Position numbers and translations under genes: made by a program
Assembly (NCBI GenBank): GCA_007124345.1
Contig: SLFH01000382.1
Location: 1-5,943 of the forward strand
Direction: 5' to 3'
From: Phycisphaerales bacterium
GTDB lineage: Bacteria > Planctomycetota > Phycisphaerae > Phycisphaerales > UBA1924
DNA length: 5,943 nt
Notes under the pieces: model-generated
Databases searched by the model: none
What the model was told of the DNA's origin: nothing
Seen by the model: only the letters and a program-made list of their open reading frames with translations
In this document: positions 1-5,943 of the stretch, piece by piece
Numbering within the stretch: the first letter of the stretch is position 1
Layout of the letters: each line of letters begins with the position of its first letter

Positions 1-1
1 G

Positions 2-1321
2 ACACCGACTTTTGTCTACTCGACCGCCACGCTGCTGAGCCACTACCGACGCCTGACCGAGGCGTTCGCCCCCCTCGATCCGGCGGTCTGCTTCGCGGTC
101 AAATCCTGCGGCAACCCCGAGATCTGCCGCCTGGTCGCCGGGGCGGGGGCCGGGTTTGATGTCGTCTCGGTGGGGGAGCTCGAACGCGTCTGGCTCTCGG
201 GGGCGCCGATGTCGGGGGTGGTCTTCGCCGGGGTCGGCAAGCGCCGCGACGAGATGCTCGCCGCCCTGGACGGGCGCTACAGCCCGCTGGCGGGGAGCGG
301 CGTCAAGGTCAACGGGCTCGGCCCGGAGGGGCGGGGGCCGATCGGCCTGTTCAATGTCGAGAGCGAGCAGGAGCTGGAGGTACTTGAAGACGCCGCGAGG
401 GAGGCGGGGGTCGTCGCCTCGGCGACGCTGCGGGTCAACCCCGATGTTGACGCGAGGACCCACAGGCACACCACCACCGGCAAGCGGGAGAACAAGTTCG
501 GGATCGACCTTGCGCGCGCGCCCGCGGCGTTCGCCCGCTTCGGCGATTCGCCCCATGTCAACCTCCGCGGCCTGCACATGCATCTGGGCTCGCCGATCTA
601 CTCGCCGGATCCGTACACCGAGGCGCTCGAACGCATCCTGGTCCGGATCGACGAGATCGAGCGAAGCGGGAATCGCATCGACCGCCTGAACATCGGGGGC
701 GGGATCGGGGCCGATTACGAGACGGGCGCCACGCCCCCGTACACGGCCTACGCCGAGCGCATCGTCCCGATGCTGACGCCCCTCGTCGAGCGCGGCGTGA
801 AGATCCTGATGGAGCCGGGACGCACGCTCATCGCCAACGCGGGGGTGCTGCTCGTGCGCGTCGAGTATGTCAAAGAAACCTCGGGCGGGCGCTTCGTCGT
901 CTGCGACGCGGGGATGAACGCCCTGATCCGTCCCGCGCTCTACGACGCGTTTCACTTCGTCTGGCCGGTCCGCGTCGGCGAGGGACAGGCCCCAACTCGG
1001 CGCAGCAAAAAACCCGAGGGCCCGGACCTTGTCCCGTCGCATGTCGTCGGCCCGATCTGCGAGTCCGCAGACGCGTTTGTGCGCGACTGGCCGATGCCGC
1101 GGGTCGAGCGGGGGGACCTGCTGGCGGTCTTCAGCGCCGGGGCCTACGGCATGTCGATGGCCAGCACCTACAACGACCACCCCCTCCCCGCCGAGGCGCT
1201 CGTCGAAAATGGGAGCTGGCGCACCATCCGAGCCCGTCAGAGCGTCGCGGCGATGCTCCTCGGGCCCGAGGCCTGCGGCGGCGGGGCTGTTCGTACAGAC
1301 AACCCGGAGATCGGCGAGTGA
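2..1321 (+). CDS. lysA: Diaminopimelate decarboxylase, 5'-truncated by window edge
   Basis: LysA is a cytoplasmic PLP enzyme that decarboxylates meso-2,6-diaminopimelate to L-lysine, the last step of the DAP pathway. The frame is open from the first bases, so the true start lies upstream. The 439 visible residues are close to a full-length LysA, so probably only a few are missing. Visible family motifs are FAVKS with the PLP-binding lysine (codon 101-103), GLHMHLGS with a conserved histidine near 575-590, the glycine-rich phosphate-binding NIGGGIG (689-709), EPGR (812-823), CESADAF with the active-site cysteine (codon 1058-1060), and the C-terminal GAYGMSMASTYN. A GTG at 170 cannot be the start because it would remove the PLP lysine. 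The linker before CESAD, around 985-1035, is Lys/Arg/Pro-rich and looks longer than in typical LysA. The stop overlaps the next gene by 4 bases, suggesting co-translation. Assignment to LysA rather than another fold-III decarboxylase rests on the CES-D motif and is strong. Confidence 0.95.
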   Translation, partial: TPTFVYSTATLLSHYRRLTEAFAPLDPAVCFAVKSCGNPEICRLVAGAGAGFDVVSVGELERVWLSGAPMSGVVFAGVGKRRDEMLAALDGRYSPLAGSGVKVNGLGPEGRGPIGLFNVESEQELEVLEDAAREAGVVASATLRVNPDVDARTHRHTTTGKRENKFGIDLARAPAAFARFGDSPHVNLRGLHMHLGSPIYSPDPYTEALERILVRIDEIERSGNRIDRLNIGGGIGADYETGATPPYTAYAERIVPMLTPLVERGVKILMEPGRTLIANAGVLLVRVEYVKETSGGRFVVCDAGMNALIRPALYDAFHFVWPVRVGEGQAPTRRSKKPEGPDLVPSHVVGPICESADAFVRDWPMPRVERGDLLAVFSAGAYGMSMASTYNDHPLPAEALVENGSWRTIRARQSVAAMLLGPEACGGGAVRTDNPEIGE

Positions 1322-2601
1322 GCGAGAACGCCCCCAAACCGGCAGAAGACGGCGTCCTGCAGCCCCCGGCGATGGGCGAGTCGCCCCGCCTCGCCTCGCT
1401 CGACGCCTTCAGAGGCCTCGTCATCGCCACGATGCTGCTTGTCAATGTCACCTGGGACAAGAGCGTCTTTCCCGAGCAGATGTTCCACCTCGGCTGGAAC
1501 GAGGGGAACCACGGCGCGACGGTGACGGACCTTGTGTTCCCGTGGTTTCTGTTCATCGTCGGCGTGGCGATCCCGTTTTCGATGCACTCTGGGCGTGGCC
1601 AGAGCAGGACGCCGACCGAGCGCGTGCTGATCGCGTTCAAGCGGGGGCTGGTGCTCTACCTGCTGGGCGTGCTGATCTGGATGGCGACGATCGCCAACCG
1701 GGGCGAGCCGATCGGCTGGCGCGCGTTTTTGCACTGGGATATCTTGCCGCTGATCGGCGCGGGGTACTTCCTCGGCGTGGTCTTTTACCAGTCGCCGGCG
1801 CCGGTGCGGATCGCGTTCGTCGTGATCGTGTTGTTGGCGAAGTGGGCGATCCTTCGGTTGATCCCCTACCCGCCCACGGGCGAGATGGTCTGGACGCAAT
1901 CCGAGAGCGTGCATCGCTGGCTGAACGCGCAGCTCGGGTGGTTCGGCGGGTTCCAGCAGGCGTTGCCGGCCGCGGCGACCGTGCTGCTCGGCGCGTTCGC
2001 GGGCGACCTTCTGCGCAAAGGCGGCCGCTCGATCGGCACGGCCGGGCGACTGCTGGCCTTCGGCCTGATCTTCTGGGGCGCGAGCTGGCTCTGGCAGTTC
2101 CAGGCGTGGGCGGGTCTGCGTGAGAGCGCGCCGGGCCTCGCCTCGTTCATCGACCGTGTCCGCCTGCCGTACAGCAAGGACTATTTCACATCCTCGTATG
2201 TGCTGCTGGCGGCGGGGACGGGCGCGTGCCTGCTCGCGGCGATGTACGCCATCGTCGATGTCTGGCGTGTGGCCAGGTTCCGCTGGATGCAGATCTTCGG
2301 GCTCAACGCGATCGCGCTCTACTTCACGGTCGAGATGCTCTGGCGGCTGGTCTTCACCCGCTGGCAGATCGTGCATCCGAACGGGCATGCGGGCTCGCTG
2401 ATCGGAGGCGTGCTGGCCTGGCTGCGGGAGTGGGGGGCGAACCTGTCTGTGCACCTGCTCTCGGGGCCCTTGGGCGACACCGAGCGGGCCAGGCTCATCG
2501 GCGACCACGCCGGTGCGTGGGCCCACGCGATCGGATACATGCTGCTCTGCTGGTGCTTCGTCTGGTGGCTGCACCGACGGAAGATCTACCTGAAGGTCTG
2601 A
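1318..2601 (+). CDS. NagX/HGSNAT-family multi-pass membrane protein (putative amino-sugar N-acetyltransferase, COG4299-like)
   Basis: This 427-residue integral membrane protein has a short polar N-terminus and the family signature RLASLDAFRGL (residues 24-34). A FHLGWNE segment and TDLVFPWFLFIVGVAIPFS (70-88) follow. Human HGSNAT has the matching arrangement around catalytic His269 (HASWNG then ADLVFPWF), so His57 here is the equivalent candidate. About ten hydrophobic segments are visible, near 34-46, 70-89, 109-125, 141-158, 165-181, 213-231, 245-261, 291-313, 325-346 and 404-420. The protein ends in a basic RRKIYLKV tail, typical of the family. HGSNAT moves acetyl groups from cytosolic acetyl-CoA to terminal glucosamine across a membrane. 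Bacterial NagX proteins occur in N-acetylglucosamine clusters but their chemistry is poorly established, so N-acetylation is inference. The GTG start overlaps the lysA stop as GTGA, with GGAG at 1306-1309 eight bases upstream. An internal ATG at 1372 has no such site. The neighbouring hexosaminidase and anmK-murQ support an amino-sugar role. Confidence 0.85.
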   Translation: MSENAPKPAEDGVLQPPAMGESPRLASLDAFRGLVIATMLLVNVTWDKSVFPEQMFHLGWNEGNHGATVTDLVFPWFLFIVGVAIPFSMHSGRGQSRTPTERVLIAFKRGLVLYLLGVLIWMATIANRGEPIGWRAFLHWDILPLIGAGYFLGVVFYQSPAPVRIAFVVIVLLAKWAILRLIPYPPTGEMVWTQSESVHRWLNAQLGWFGGFQQALPAAATVLLGAFAGDLLRKGGRSIGTAGRLLAFGLIFWGASWLWQFQAWAGLRESAPGLASFIDRVRLPYSKDYFTSSYVLLAAGTGACLLAAMYAIVDVWRVARFRWMQIFGLNAIALYFTVEMLWRLVFTRWQIVHPNGHAGSLIGGVLAWLREWGANLSVHLLSGPLGDTERARLIGDHAGAWAHAIGYMLLCWCFVWWLHRRKIYLKV

Positions 2602-2606
2602 GCGGG

Positions 2607-2613
2607 TAAGGTG
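2607..2613 (+). promoter_or_regulatory. Possible ribosome binding site that would favour the GTG at 2620
   Basis: TAAGGTG resembles the anti-Shine-Dalgarno complement TAAGGAGGT and is followed by a 6-base gap to the in-frame GTG at 2620. For the GTG at 2611 the only upstream purine run is GCGGGTAAG directly abutting the codon, which is too close to be a good site. If 2620 is the true start, the hexosaminidase begins MSRDVGSIPLL and the gap to the upstream stop is 18 bases. Confidence 0.45.
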
Positions 2614-4446
2614 TGCTGCGTGTCACGCGATGTCGGCTCCATCCCGCTCCTGCCCAGACCGAGGTCGATCAGGCCGCTCGGGGGAGGCGTGAAGCTCGAA
2701 CTGCCGCTGCGGGCGCCGGTCGGCGGGGACGGACACTCCCTCGCGGCAGGCCTGCCGAGATCGTTCTTCGCGGCGGACGGCAAATCCCGCGTCAAAGTCT
2801 GTGACACTGGCGGCTCGCCCGCCAGTGTCTCCGCCCGCTTCCCCTCCGAGGCCTACACCCTCCGCATTGACGTCGACGGCGTTTGCATCCACGCCGCGAC
2901 GGATGCCGGCGTCCGCAACGCCCTGCGCACGCTCGCGCAGCTCCTCCGCGCCATCGGCCCCGAGCTCCCGTGCGTCGAGATCGAGGACGCGCCGGCCTTC
3001 GGCGTCCGCGGCGTGATGCTCGATGTCTCGCGCTCCCGCGTGCCGTCGATGCGCGAGCTGTTCGAGACCGTCGACCTCCTCGCCTCGCTGAAGATCAACC
3101 ACCTGCAGCTCTACACCGAGCATGCCTTCGCGTACCCGTGGGCGACGGAGGTCTGGGCGGGCGTCTCGCCCATGACGCCCGAGGAGGTGCGCCGCCTCGA
3201 TGCGCACTGCGCCGGTCGCGGCGTCGAGCTTTCGGCGAACCAGAACTGCTTCGGTCATCTCAAGCCGTGGCTGGTGCACGAGCGTTTCGCCCCGCTCGCC
3301 GAGACGCACGGGGATTGGTCGTTCGCGGGCGTGCCGCGCTCGGGGCCGTTCAGCCTCTGCCCGATCGATCCGGGCTCGATCCGGTTCGTCGAGCGGATGC
3401 TGGGTGATCTCTTGCCCTGCTTTTCGTCCGGGCTCGTCAACATCGGGTGCGACGAGACTTACGACATCGGCCAGGGCCGGTCGAAGGAAGCCGTCGAGCG
3501 CGACGGCAAGGCGGCGGTGTACGGGCGGTTTGTCGCGCAGGTCTGCAAGCTGGTGACCGATCGCGGCAAGCGCCCGGCGTTCTGGGCGGACATCGCGGCC
3601 GAGCACCCGCGCGTACTCGACATGCTGCCCGAAGAAGCGAACGCCTTAGTCTGGAACTACGAGCCCGACGCGGATTTTTCGGGCCCGCTCGGCGAAGCGC
3701 GATCGCGCGGCATGGAGGGCTGGGTCTGCCCGGGCACGAGTTCGTGGCGATCGATCACCGGCCGTGCGAGCGAGCGCCGTGCGAATCTGCAGGCCGCGGC
3801 GGCGCGGGGGCTGGAAGCCGGCGCGACCGGATACCTCGCCACCGACTGGGGCGACAGCGGGCACCACCAGGTCTGGCCGGTCGCGCTGCGTGCGATTGCG
3901 CAGGGCGCAGAGGCCGCGTGGCGTGGCTGGCTCGATGACGACCTCCTCGAACCCAAAGCGGCGTCCGCGCACGCGCTCGGCGCGCCCGGCGCTGCGGAGT
4001 GGCTCGACGCCTTCGGCGACGCCGATCTCGACCTCAGACAGATCTCGGGCGTCCCAGGCGACGCCGGCCCGACACGCCTGCACAACGCCTCGGCCCTCTT
4101 CAGCGTGCTCTTTCCGGCCCGCGAGGGGCTGAAGCTCGACCACGGGGCGGCGTGGGGTCTGGTGCGCGAGCGCATCGAATCGCTTCGCGTGTCAGTCCCG
4201 GGCGAATCGGGCTCGCTGCTGCACGATGAGCTGTCGCATGCGTGCGATGTCGCGAACTTCGCGGCAAGCCTTGCGATCGCGCGGGAAGGTCGGAACACTG
4301 GCGGGCAAGCCACCAGTGCCACAGCTCGCTTGCTCGGGCAGATTATGCACGATCACGCACGCCTCTGGTGCATCCGCAGCCGCGAGGGCGGGCTCGCCGA
4401 CAGCCTCGGCTACTACCGGCGTCTGCTGGAGGAGGTCTCAGGGTGA
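2611..4446 (+). CDS. GH20-type beta-N-acetylhexosaminidase
   Basis: This 611-residue glycoside hydrolase is predicted to remove terminal beta-linked N-acetylhexosamine by substrate-assisted catalysis. Residues about 10-125 resemble the alpha/beta 'zincin-like' GH20 N-domain, ending in a helix with ATDAGVRNALRTLAQLLR. The TIM barrel begins at FGVRGVMLDVSRSRVPS (130-146) and runs to about 445. It contains QNCFGH (His216), NIGCDETYDIG with the Asp281-Glu282 catalytic pair, FWADI, VWNYEPD, and TDWGDSGHHQ (411-420). Residues beyond about 445 form a mostly helical C-domain. The usual HxGGDE motif is NIGCDE here, so the histidine is replaced by asparagine. That places it in a divergent GH20 branch whose preferred sugar is uncertain. 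No signal peptide or lipobox is visible, suggesting cytoplasmic action on imported muropeptide or chitooligomer fragments, as NagZ does. The start is uncertain: GTG at 2611 is used here, but GTG at 2620 has a better-placed ribosome site. Two palindromic repeats lie inside the gene. Confidence 0.85.
   Translation: MCCVSRDVGSIPLLPRPRSIRPLGGGVKLELPLRAPVGGDGHSLAAGLPRSFFAADGKSRVKVCDTGGSPASVSARFPSEAYTLRIDVDGVCIHAATDAGVRNALRTLAQLLRAIGPELPCVEIEDAPAFGVRGVMLDVSRSRVPSMRELFETVDLLASLKINHLQLYTEHAFAYPWATEVWAGVSPMTPEEVRRLDAHCAGRGVELSANQNCFGHLKPWLVHERFAPLAETHGDWSFAGVPRSGPFSLCPIDPGSIRFVERMLGDLLPCFSSGLVNIGCDETYDIGQGRSKEAVERDGKAAVYGRFVAQVCKLVTDRGKRPAFWADIAAEHPRVLDMLPEEANALVWNYEPDADFSGPLGEARSRGMEGWVCPGTSSWRSITGRASERRANLQAAAARGLEAGATGYLATDWGDSGHHQVWPVALRAIAQGAEAAWRGWLDDDLLEPKAASAHALGAPGAAEWLDAFGDADLDLRQISGVPGDAGPTRLHNASALFSVLFPAREGLKLDHGAAWGLVRERIESLRVSVPGESGSLLHDELSHACDVANFAASLAIAREGRNTGGQATSATARLLGQIMHDHARLWCIRSREGGLADSLGYYRRLLEEVSG
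2803..2829. repeat. Intragenic palindromic repeat, copy 1
   Basis: A perfect 11-bp inverted repeat has arms GACACTGGCGG (2803-2813) and CCGCCAGTGTC (2819-2829) around a 5-base loop. It lies inside the hexosaminidase gene, where it is read as DTGGSPASV from residue 65. That is a loop-like stretch between the N-domain strands. It matches the second copy at 4294-4320 in 19 of 27 aligned positions. Differences cluster in the loop, while the outer arm core ACACTGGCGG is identical. The symmetry suggests a hairpin-forming dispersed element of REP or intragenic-palindrome type. Function and family are not known to me. Confidence 0.75.
4294..4320. repeat. Intragenic palindromic repeat, copy 2
   Basis: The arms CACTGGCGG (4296-4304) and CCACCAGTG (4310-4318) pair with one mismatch (C4302 against A4312) around a 5-base loop, in the same register as copy 1. 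It is read as NTGGQATSA from residue 562 of the hexosaminidase, between two helices of the C-terminal domain. The reading phase is identical to copy 1. The arm mismatch suggests an older or decaying copy, or selection on the protein overriding DNA symmetry. Confidence 0.7.
4428..4436 (+). promoter_or_regulatory. Strong Shine-Dalgarno for anmK
   Basis: GGAGGAGGT lies six bases before the GTG at 4443. It is inside the last codons of the hexosaminidase (read as Glu-Glu-Val) and fixes the anmK start. It is the best ribosome site in the window, which fits a coupled internal start at a GTG codon. Confidence 0.8.
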
Positions 4447-5540
4447 ACGCCCGCACCGTCCTGGGCTTCATGTCCGGCACCAGCCTCGACGGGCTGGACG
4501 GCGCGATCGTGCGCATCGAGGGTTCCGGCCTGACCATGCAAGCCTCGTTCGTGCGGGGCGTGAGCGTCGGCCTGGGATCGTGCGCCGAGCCGCTGCGCAG
4601 GCTCGCGCATGGCGATGCGATGACCGCCCGGTCGATCGTTCAGGCGCTGCACGATTTCTCGCGCCTGCACGCCGACCTCGCTTTGCAACTGCTCGATGGC
4701 GGGCGGGCCGATCTCATCGTCGCGCACGGCCAGACGCTGCTGCACGACCCGCCCCTGAGCTGGCAGGCGATCGATCCCGCGATCATCGCCAGCGCAACGG
4801 GCTCGCCGGTGCTGACCGACCTGCGCGGGGCGGACCTCGCCTTTGGCGGGCAGGGAGCGCCGATCACGCCGCTGGCCGACTTTGTTTTCTTCGCCCACGA
4901 GTCGCCGCTGGCGGTGCTCAACCTCGGGGGCTTCGCCAACGCGACGCTGCTCGGCACGCGAGCTTCGGGCGTCGAAAGCATCGAGGGCTTCGACATCTGC
5001 GCCTGCAACCAGGTGCTCGACGCGGCGGCGAGGGCCGCGCTCGATCGCCTGTTCGACGCGGGCGGCGCAGCGGCCCTCAGCGGCATGCCCGACCCCGATG
5101 CCTCGGCCGAGCTCTCGCGAGTGCTCGAAGCCCAGGCGAGCGCCGGGCGTTCGCTCGGCACCGGCGACGAGGCGTTCGAGTGGATCGAACGCCGGCGGGC
5201 ATGGCTTGCGCCGAGCGACCTGTGCGCGACAGCGACGGCGGCGGTGGGGGGTGTCATCGCGTCGAGGCTCGCGGGCGTGTCTCGCCTTCTGCTCGCCGGC
5301 GGCGGGGTGCAGAACCGGGCCCTCGTCGCGGCGATCGGCGGGAATCTCCCCGGCGCGACCGTCGAGACGACCGACAGCGCCGGGCTCCACGCGACCTACC
5401 GTGAGGCGGCGTCGATGGCGGTGCTCGGGGCGCTCTCGGCCGACGGCGTGCCGATCACGCTGGCGAGGGTCACCGGGTGCAAGACGCCGCCGCTCGCGGG
5501 CTCGCTCACCCCCGCCCGCCCGAGAGGAGCCCCGCGATGA
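4443..5540 (+). CDS. anmK: Anhydro-N-acetylmuramic acid kinase
   Basis: AnmK is a cytoplasmic ASKHA-fold kinase. It uses ATP and water to open the 1,6-anhydro ring of anhydroMurNAc and phosphorylate O6, giving MurNAc-6-phosphate for MurQ. The 365 residues match the usual family size. Motifs in order are GFMSGTSLDGLD (8-19, ATP/substrate loop), AHGQT (94-98), DLRGADLAFGGQGAP (126-140), LNLGGFAN (159-166), GFDICACNQVLD (182-193, with Asp184 matching the catalytic Asp182 described for Pseudomonas AnmK), LLLAGGGVQN (282-291), and a C-terminal YREAASMAVLGAL. The GFDTGPGN motif of proteobacterial enzymes is GFDICACN here, a variant I associate with Bacteroidota-like AnmK forms. The start at GTG 4443 is well supported. 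GGAGGAGGT lies six bases upstream, and the GTGA overlap with the hexosaminidase stop indicates coupled translation. The frame stays open upstream to about 4242, but that stretch lies over the hexosaminidase C-domain and shows no AnmK motif. The stop overlaps the murQ start as ATGA. Confidence 0.95.
   Translation: MNARTVLGFMSGTSLDGLDGAIVRIEGSGLTMQASFVRGVSVGLGSCAEPLRRLAHGDAMTARSIVQALHDFSRLHADLALQLLDGGRADLIVAHGQTLLHDPPLSWQAIDPAIIASATGSPVLTDLRGADLAFGGQGAPITPLADFVFFAHESPLAVLNLGGFANATLLGTRASGVESIEGFDICACNQVLDAAARAALDRLFDAGGAAALSGMPDPDASAELSRVLEAQASAGRSLGTGDEAFEWIERRRAWLAPSDLCATATAAVGGVIASRLAGVSRLLLAGGGVQNRALVAAIGGNLPGATVETTDSAGLHATYREAASMAVLGALSADGVPITLARVTGCKTPPLAGSLTPARPRGAPR
5522..5529 (+). promoter_or_regulatory. 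Shine-Dalgarno for murQ
   Basis: GAGAGGAG lies seven bases before the ATG at 5537, within the final codons of anmK. It supports the longer MurQ N-terminus over any internal start. Confidence 0.7.
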
Positions 5541-5943
5541 CCGACGAACGGACGCAGCAGCCGCTGGGGCGTCGGCCGGGGGATCTCCCGCCCGACCGCG
5601 CCCATGTCCTCGCCGAGCAGCGCAACGAACGCACCCGCTCGCTGCACACGATGTCCGTCGACGAGATCGCCCGCGCCATCCACGATGAAGACCGGCGCAT
5701 GCTCGACGCCTTCGAGCTCGCGTTGCCCGAGCTGACTGCCTTGATCGAAGCCGCCGAGCCCGGCTTCGCCGCCGGCGGCAGGCTGATCTACCTCGGCGCC
5801 GGCACCTCCGGTCGCCTCGGCGTGCTGGACGCTTCCGAAGCGCCGCCGACTTTTCAGGTCGAGCCCGGGCGGGTGGTCGGCATCATCGCCGGGGGCGACG
5901 CGGCCCTCCGCCGCTCCAGCGAGCACAAGGAAGACGAGCCCGA
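5537..5943 (+). CDS. murQ: N-acetylmuramic acid 6-phosphate etherase, 3'-truncated by window edge
   Basis: MurQ cleaves the D-lactyl ether of MurNAc-6-phosphate, giving GlcNAc-6-phosphate and D-lactate in the cytoplasm. It acts directly on the AnmK product. The window holds 135 complete codons, under half of a typical protein of about 300 residues, and the frame is open to the end. Visible signatures are AEQRN (26-30), the MSVDEIARAIHDED segment (39-52), GGRLIYLGAGTSGRLG (80-95, sugar-phosphate-binding SIS loop), LDASEAPPTF (97-106), and IIAGGDAALRRSSEHKED (116-133). Aligned by eye to E. coli MurQ, Glu101 corresponds to catalytic Glu83 and Glu132 to Glu114, so both key acids are present. The N-terminus is about 18 residues longer than in E. 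coli, with a Pro/Arg-rich stretch. The ATG start is backed by GAGAGGAG at 5522-5529, seven bases upstream, and by a 4-base ATGA overlap with anmK. Confidence 0.95.
   Translation, partial: MTDERTQQPLGRRPGDLPPDRAHVLAEQRNERTRSLHTMSVDEIARAIHDEDRRMLDAFELALPELTALIEAAEPGFAAGGRLIYLGAGTSGRLGVLDASEAPPTFQVEPGRVVGIIAGGDAALRRSSEHKEDEP

Noticed and set aside
170..1321. lysA starting at GTG 170 as a complete gene
   Set aside because: The same frame is open to the window edge and carries the PLP-lysine motif at 92-106, so the gene starts upstream of the window.
1029..2123. Long + strand open frame overlapping the end of lysA and the NagX-like gene in another frame
   Set aside because: Arg/Ser/Pro-rich translation without motifs, overlapping two well-supported genes.
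1237..2574. Long open frame on the minus strand (445 codons) opposite the NagX-like gene
   Set aside because: Its product is Arg/Gln/His/Pro-rich with no recognisable domain. It mirrors a clear membrane-protein gene and reflects high GC content.
2803..2829. Copy 1 palindrome as a transcription terminator
   Set aside because: It is inside a coding region, has no following T-run, and is mid-operon.
2623..3606. Long minus-strand open frame opposite the hexosaminidase
   Set aside because: Low-complexity Arg/Ala/Glu-rich product with no motif, while the + strand encodes obvious GH20 motifs.
4242..4442. Upstream extension of anmK to an ATG at 4242
   Set aside because: It would overlap about 200 bases of the hexosaminidase and has no AnmK similarity. 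The ideal ribosome site sits at 4428-4436 before GTG 4443.
4413..5390. Long minus-strand open frame opposite anmK
   Set aside because: No family motif, and composition typical of a GC-rich shadow frame. AnmK motifs span the + strand.
1..5943. tRNA, rRNA, CRISPR array, transposase, riboswitch or sigma-70 promoter
   Set aside because: Coding sequence fills the window, the largest gap is 9 bases, and no such structure is recognisable on either strand.

Overview
This window is GC-rich and tightly packed. It carries five protein genes on the + strand and no RNA gene, insertion sequence, CRISPR array or intergenic stretch longer than 9 bases. The order is: lysA (5' end cut by the window), a NagX/HGSNAT-type membrane acyltransferase homologue, a GH20-type beta-N-acetylhexosaminidase, anmK, and murQ (3' end cut by the window). 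The GC-rich codon use, frequent GTG starts, gene set and intragenic palindromes would fit a Planctomycetota bacterium, perhaps the Phycisphaerae. That assignment is inference from the look of the sequence and has not been searched.

Layout. Bases 2-1321 encode almost all of diaminopimelate decarboxylase, which makes lysine from meso-DAP. Bases 1318-2601 encode a protein with about ten membrane segments, homologous to NagX and to human heparan-alpha-glucosaminide N-acetyltransferase. Bases 2611-4446 encode a GH20-like hexosaminidase with no visible signal peptide. Bases 4443-5540 encode anhydro-N-acetylmuramic acid kinase. Bases 5537-5943 encode the N-terminal third or so of N-acetylmuramic acid 6-phosphate etherase. 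Three of the four junctions are 4-base stop/start overlaps (GTGA, GTGA, ATGA) and the fourth is a 9-base gap. This is strong evidence for a single transcript with coupled translation.

How the genes work together. AnmK converts 1,6-anhydroMurNAc to MurNAc-6-phosphate, and MurQ converts that to GlcNAc-6-phosphate and D-lactate. This is the central part of cell-wall sugar recycling. The hexosaminidase sits where a NagZ-type enzyme would be expected, releasing terminal N-acetylhexosamines. The NagX-like protein may handle or N-acetylate amino sugars at the membrane. LysA would use meso-DAP, which is also a cell-wall constituent. The block therefore reads as a peptidoglycan/amino-sugar salvage operon.

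The least expected feature is a pair of related palindromes of about 27 bases inside the hexosaminidase gene (2803-2829 and 4294-4320). They lie in the same reading phase, near the two ends of the protein, and look like copies of a dispersed repeat tolerated within coding sequence.
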